From NCBI GenBank assembly GCA_037074615.1, contig CM073519.1:23209001-23273000 (forward strand): a stretch of 64,000 nucleotides of DNA, written 5' to 3'. The notes under the pieces are model-generated. The model was not told the DNA's origin. It saw only the letters and a program-made list of their open reading frames with translations, and did not search any database. This DNA comes from Leucaena leucocephala. Lineage: Eukaryota > Streptophyta > Magnoliopsida > Fabales > Fabaceae. This document shows, one piece after another, positions 58,598 through 64,000 of this stretch. Made by a program: the position numbers and the translations under genes. Each line of letters begins with the position of its first letter. Position 1 is the stretch's first letter.

Positions 58598-59603
58598 TTA
58601 TAGTTGTGACCAAAGGTCTTCTCCTGTTGGAAGTATTGGAATTCCAAGTTATAGTTTCTAAAGTTCTATATTACTGTTCACTCATATGAACAATTATTAG
58701 AATTTCATGATTTTGATGTTCCTAATGGTTTTAAAATGAAAAATTGTGTGGGATAAAATAGAGAAACAAGTGTGGGAAGCATTGGAATCAATATGAGAAT
58801 TTTTAGAAGAATTATGCATGTTTTTCAAATCTGTCTAGAACAGTACATAGGGGCTAGAATTTCATGATTCTAAGCTCGTAAATGGATTCAAAAGATGAAA
58901 CTGTGTAGGGTAAATTCAAGACATCAATTGATTCAAAGGCCAAGTCTATTAGTTAAGATTAAGGAAAGTTATGTAGTTAAATGAGCTCAATGTTCAAGAG
59001 AAAGTTAGATTGTAATTGATGGATGATTATGTGATATTCGGATTTTATTGTGGACTCCAAAGAGGCAGCCATACATCAAATAGAAGTGAGAAGAAAAAAG
59101 CAAGATAAAGTGAAAGAAAGTCAAGTCTATGAGGTAGTAAACTTATCTTAAACTTGTATGTATTGAATGTTATGCTTGGTTGTGCTATGGCTTTGTTGAA
59201 TTGTGTTGCATATGTGCTTATGATGAAAGCTCTATTTCTATGATTACTTTGGCCAATTGTATTTCATATGTTACACTGAAGCATGCACATTGCATAATGT
59301 TAACACTTTCACAAGAAAGCACAAGTATTTACATTAATGCATGCATTATTTAGTACCGTTTGCTACTGACATTTCCCCAAAAATCTCACCCCCTCCATGT
59401 AATCCCAACCCTAGAAGGTTTCTGAATGATGAAAGAGGATGATAAAGCATGAAGAGGAGCTAGGGATAGGATAGTATATGTTATGTGAAGAATTGTTATA
59501 CGAAATGTTTCTATATGACCAATGTAAGTAGTGATGGACATGATGTAATGAAAAATAACAAATGATTAGCTAATGTATGAAATTTTATAGACATTTAGTT
59601 AAC
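58598..59603 (+). repeat. VL-family LTR fragment joined to an octamer-array remnant
   Basis: 58598-58625 holds TAGTTGTGACCAAAGG, the end of the octamer array as at 50636. From GTTGGAAGTATTGG (58626) it is + oriented LTR to ACATTTAGTTAACA, where it stops without a proper terminus. The junction is the same as at 50660/50661. Confidence 0.75.
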
Positions 59604-60338
59604 AATACATCAAATATTTTCTTTAACTAAGAACTTTGCTAGCTTTAGAGAAAATCCTTCTAAATATTTCCTTTCAAATCCATTTCATTTGGATTTGGCA
59701 TAAGGATTATAGTCTCTTACTATTCATAACCCTTTATAGCTTCTTATAGTTCTTTCTATCATTTTACATAACTCTTTGCATATATGCCAACCTCCTGTGG
59801 CATTCACACCTTTTTTATCACTTCCCAGGAGGTCACCCATCATTGGGCTATTCTTGTCTGAGCACGCTTAACTAAAAAGTGCAGATATAAATCTAAACAC
59901 TAGTGCTAACAGGCTCTAAACATGGTACTTTACTATTTTAGACCCATCATATGCTATCTCTTTTGGGTCTATCTGTCCTTCTATTCTCTTTATTTTCACC
60001 TGAAAGATATACTTGTCTCTCATTCTTATTCTCTGTAATCTCATCGTAGGGATTTCTTTATTCACATTTGACCTCTTCTCATATCTTATGAAATATTTTC
60101 ATAAATCCTTCAAATTCAGGATTAACAACTTCAATTTTGATCCTCGAGTTCCTGTTATGTGTAAGGAGATTTTGAGTTCAGTCCCTGATAAGGCTATCTA
60201 GAACTAACATCATAGGTACTCTCTCTGTTATGAGCTAACCAACTTATGAAGCTTCTATGCTTTAACTTTATCCTTGGTATTCGTCCTTCCAAAGAAATAT
60301 TGTACTTATGGCTTCATGCTTTCTTTCTCTAGGATTGG
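59604..60338. other. Non-VL block containing a 5S-rRNA-derived segment
   Basis: About 735 bases that match none of the VL or Athila sequences here. The minus strand carries the 5S-like promoter region (59800-59930). A small perfect hairpin (CAAATCCA 59675-59682, TGGATTTG 59690-59697) lies near the left end. The + ORF 60013-60201 has no recognisable domain. The block could be a Cassandra-like (5S-bearing TRIM) remnant, a 5S-derived SINE, or part of another LTR. Confidence 0.55.
59800..59930 (-). pseudogene. 5S rRNA-derived sequence with conserved internal promoter boxes
   Basis: On the minus strand the box A region AGTTAAGCGTGCT (59873-59861) is followed, exactly 32 bases from its start, by GATGGGTGACCTCCTGGGAA (from 59841). 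In plant 5S rRNA the same two elements have the same 32-base offset. Between and around them the sequence is diverged (CAGACAAGAATAGCCC in place of the normal stretch), so it is not a functional 5S gene. Selective retention of the Pol III control region is the hallmark of 5S-carrying LTRs (Cassandra) and 5S-derived SINEs. Confidence 0.75.
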
Positions 60339-61893
60339 TGTAAAACCTTACTTTCATACATGTTAGGGACCACTCAGTAGCATTTATAACCACTTACAAG
60401 ACCTTGAAAGTTCATTAGCTAAATCTGAAATTTTACTCTTTCTCGGGTTACTGTTCATATGGTATTCCAGATTACGCAATGAACTTCAAAAAATCATAAC
60501 TAATTCTAGAAAACTCAAAATGAAGTGGTTCAAAAATATACGTGGAGATAACATATTGAAATTTAAGGAAAAAATAATTTTCAGACCAAATGATTAGCCA
60601 ATTAATACAGTTTATTCGCCAAAGTTTACTGTTCATTTGGTCAAAAATCCTAGAAACAGATTCTGGTCCCTTTGGAAAATCAGTTCTCTTTGTATAGACA
60701 TCCAAATAAAGCATTCTTGGTGTCAAAATGAAGCTTGGCATGTCATCTAAATGTATGTAAAATTTCATACATTTATTCCATCATTTACTATTTTTCATTA
60801 CATCATGACCATCACTGCTTACATTGGTCTTACAACAACATTACACATAGGCATACATAAGCATATAGGCAGCACAATTCAATCAAGCCATAGCACAATC
60901 AAGCATAACATTCAATGCATACAAGTTTAGGATAAGTTTACTACCTTGAACACTTGACCTTCTTTCACCTTAACTTGCTTCGTTCTTCTCACTTTCCTTG
61001 AACACGTGGCTGCCTCTCTTGGAGCATACCAATCAATTCCTAACATCACATAATCATTCATCCATTACAATCTAACTTCCTTGAGCATTAAACTCACTTT
61101 AACTAACATAACTTCTTCTTGAACATTAATCTCATTAACTTTCCTTCATCTTAACCAATGGACTTAGTCTTTGAATCAATTGATGCCTTGACTTTACCCT
61201 ACACAATTTCATCTTTTAAATCCATTTATGAGCTTAGAATCATGAAATTCCAGCTCCTTCATCACATGCTATATAGAACCGAATGGCACTTAATTCTTTC
61301 AAAAATTCTCATTTTGATTCCAATGCTTCCCATACTTGTTTCTCTACTTTATCCCACAGAACTTTTCATTTTAAAACCATTGGAAGCATCAAAATCATGA
61401 AATTCCAATCACTGTTCATGCGAGTGAACAGTAATGGAGCAGGATTTCAGGAAGGTTCAGGAAAAATTCCTGTCTAATCCAATACCAATTGGAGCAGTTT
61501 TACAACAACTGGACTATTTTCTGTTCTAAATTGTTCTATAACATACCAAGATATGTATTCTGTCCTGGAAATCAATGTCTATGCTTCTCATACCCTTGAA
61601 ATGGTTATACTGAGTATTTATCTGCCATACATTCCTTGGGAAATGACCAAAATACCCTTGGTGTCCTTTCTTACACTTTATTGACCCTGAGGGTATAATC
61701 ATAATTTTACCCCTCTTTATATTGCCTCAGGGTGTATCTGGGCTCAACTAATCATGTTTATACCATGTGCCACGTTGTTAGCCTTTCCCAGGTTACCTAA
61801 ATGCCCTTCATCCATCTCTGGTACAATTTGGGTATCGAGGGGCATTTTCGTAATTTTGCAGTTTTTCTAGACACTGGCCCCTTCTATTGATGG
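60339..61893 (-). repeat. VL-family LTR with promoter-removing deletion, cut by another LTR
   Basis: It starts TGTAAAACCTTAC, preceded by ATTGG. It runs normally to GGATTTCA (61449) and then jumps to GGAAGGTTCAGGAAAAATTC, a loss of about 665 bases compared with 4264-7428 (from about 5640 to 6300) that removes the TATA box and donor-like site. It is interrupted at GATGG/61894; its end must lie outside the window. Confidence 0.85.
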
Positions 61894-64000
61894 TGTAACA
61901 TACTTACTTTTATACGTCTTAGGGACCATTCAATAGCATTTAGAACCACTTACAAGACCTTGGAAGTCCATTAGCTAAATCTGGAATTTTACTCTTTCTC
62001 GGGTTACTATTCATATGGTATTCCAGATTATGCAACGAACTTCAAAAAATCATAATTAATTCTAGAAAACTCAAAATGAAGTGGTTCAAAACGATACATG
62101 AAGATAACATCTTGAAATTTAAGGGAAAAATAATTTCCAGACCAAATGATTAGCCAATTGATACAGTTTATTCGTTGAAGTTTACTGTTCATTTGGTCAA
62201 AAACTCTGGAAATAGTTTCTGGTCCCTTATTTTGGAAATTCATTTCTCTTAATATACATATCCAAATGAAACGTTCTACCTATTCTGTTAAATCTTTGGA
62301 TGTATACGACATGCTCATAAAATTTCTTGAAATAATTCCTTCATTTGCTAGGTCAGACTGAAGCAACAACAACATTGATTTAGGACCTAGTTTTTTACCA
62401 TTTCAGTTTCCTGTCTTTCACTTTCCATAATTGTTCCAGCATACATAAATCATCCCTTTTGCTTTTTTTGAATTTATATACATCATGGGGTTATACAATA
62501 ATTGATTCATACAATCTTATCACATAAATAGATACTTTACATGGCTTTGACATACATGTAAAGTGCATAGCATATGCTAACATCTTAAATACTTCACTTT
62601 TCTTCTTCCATGCTTTACCTCTTCTCCACCCATACATTATCCATCATGCTTGACCTAATTTGGTTGGTTATGGGAGAGTGAGATTCTAGGGAATCTCAGT
62701 AGCAAACATTACCACTTAAATATGCAAGATGGATGCTAATGCATGATATGTAATTTCATTAAACTTTCATTGATTAGTGACATGCTATCATGCTATATAC
62801 TTTTGCATAAAGTACATGGCCATGGAAACATGTTATTCACAATACATTCAACATCATTTATCATGTCACAACATCATTCAAATAACATATACATGTCAAC
62901 ACATAAGCATACCACATCAAGCACATAAAGAGGTAAGTTCACTACCTTGCACTTAAGCTTTCCTCTTGACCTTTAGCCCTTGCTCCCTAGCTTTCCAACC
63001 ATGAAGCCTTTATGTCCATCACTTCCCAACATCTTCTTGGATGTTTCATGGTCCTAAACACATTCATATTCATCACATAACTCATTAGGACTCATGAACT
63101 CCAACCATGTTCAAGACTAACTTTGTTACACTCTTTATTGTCATAACTTTCTCTAATTTTCACTAATCCACTTGGCTCTTGAACCAATTGATGTCTTGAC
63201 TTTACCCTACACAATTTCATCTTTTGAATCCATTTACGAGCTTAGAATCATGAAATTCCAGCTCCTTCATGGCCTGCTGTACAGAACTGAACATAAGCAT
63301 ACAATTCTTTTAAAAATTCTCATTTTGATTCTAATGCTTCCCATACTTGTTTCTCCACTTTACCCCACACAACTTTTCATTTTAAAACCATTGGAACCAT
63401 CAAAATCATGAAATTCCAATCACTGTTAATGCGAGTGAACAGTACGGTAAGGAATCTCAAAGACTACAACCTTGAGATTTTAATGTTTCCAAGGTTCAAA
63501 ACATTTCCAACCCTACACAAAATCATCATACAAACTCATTGGAAGCATTAAATCATTGGAATTCAATTTCCTTCCCTCATTAACAGTGCAGACCGAACAG
63601 GGCACACCATGGCAAAGTAAAGAATATCAATTTGATTCAACAACCAACCACTTAACTAGCTTGTTTAAGCTTCAATCATATGGTTCTAACTTTAATTTCT
63701 TCTTTCCCCTTTCCTTTAAGATCTTTGGGAAGCACCACCCCTTAGAGAAAACTCAACTTTTCTCCCATCAAAACCCTAAGTTCAAGCTCCCAAATCAAAG
63801 GAAAATAAGCTAGGAGAGATTGCTTACCTTTAATCTCGAGCTTGCTTGAACTTTGGAACCTTGAATCTTCTTTGTCTTGGCTTGAGTTTTCATTTTGCAA
63901 GAGTTTCCCCAAGGGTCCATGAGCTTACAGTTTGGCTGCAGAATGGAGGGGTATTTATAGCCAAAATCCAAGAAAAATCAATGGCCAAGATTGATTTGGT
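61894..64000 (-). repeat. VL-family LTR, incomplete at the right edge
   Basis: It starts TGTAACATACTTAC directly after GATGG (61889-61893, expected TSD) inside the older LTR 60339-61893. TATA box 63952-63959 (minus strand), donor-like GTAAGC near 63823. It has reached about two thirds of its length when the window ends. Confidence 0.88.

Noticed and set aside
59675..59697. Small perfect hairpin as a microRNA or terminator
   Set aside because: Arms are only 8 bases with a 7-base loop in AT-rich sequence; nothing around it supports a function.
59800..59930. Functional 5S rRNA gene
   Set aside because: Outside the two promoter boxes the sequence has diverged strongly, and no T-rich terminator follows at the proper place.
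60013..60201. ORF of 62 codons in the non-VL block
   Set aside because: No recognisable domain, hydrophobic low-complexity start, and no flanking gene structure.

Overview
This window looks like gene-poor, heterochromatic DNA from a flowering plant, probably a eudicot. The evidence is a chromodomain-type Ty3 (gypsy) polyprotein, an Athila-type Ty3 relic, a Ty1-copia element with a tRNA-iMet primer-binding site, and a 5S-rRNA-derived block. I find no convincing host gene, no tRNA gene and nothing prokaryotic. The base composition is AT-rich and almost every reading frame is broken. The species cannot be named from this.

One family dominates: a Ty3 family with LTRs of about 3.2 to 4 kb, called here the VL (very long LTR) family. 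Its LTR reads TGTCATATCC...GGATGTTACA in the sense direction. About 20 copies or pieces in both orientations cover roughly three quarters of the window. At least six are solo LTRs whose termini and 5-bp target-site duplications (TSDs) can be read directly: ATTGT, CAAAG, TTAGG, CCTTG, CTCA(A/T) and CATGA. Only one copy, VL-1 (27070-40205, +), still has two LTRs, a PBS, an extra upstream ORF, gag, protease, RT, RNase H, integrase, a chromodomain and a PPT. It is dead, with many stop codons and frameshifts. A more decayed relative, VL-2, occupies 50661-57782 and is split by a solo LTR.

Layout. 1-3124: 5' end of a Ty1-copia element on the minus strand (LTR, PBS, leader with a small ORF, start of gag), inserted in a VL LTR whose tail is 3125-4170. 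4171-19406: an Athila relic on the minus strand (gag, protease, RT, RNase H, integrase, 3' non-coding part), cut by three VL solo LTRs. 19407-26985: truncated and inverted VL LTR pieces, including an inversion that carries its TSD in inverted form. 27070-40205: VL-1. 40206-50660: VL LTRs, one nested in another, inside a fragment of VL internal sequence. 50661-57782: VL-2. 57783-59603: rearranged LTR pieces. 59604-60338: the only sizeable non-VL block in the right half, holding a 5S-rRNA-derived internal promoter on the minus strand. 60339-64000: two VL LTRs, one inserted in the other and running off the edge.

The most interesting items are: (i) an ORF of about 327 codons between PBS and gag in VL-1 with a recognisable counterpart in VL-2; (ii) arrays of GTCGCGAC-type palindromic octamers with regular 22/29-base spacing in both the Athila relic and VL-2; (iii) the inverted TSD at 23310/25595; (iv) motifs conserved inside the LTRs (splice-donor-like site, hairpins, repeated TGAACAGT word, sense ORF behind the TATA box); (v) the 5S-derived block. 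All homology statements come from reading the sequence by eye; no alignment or database search was run.
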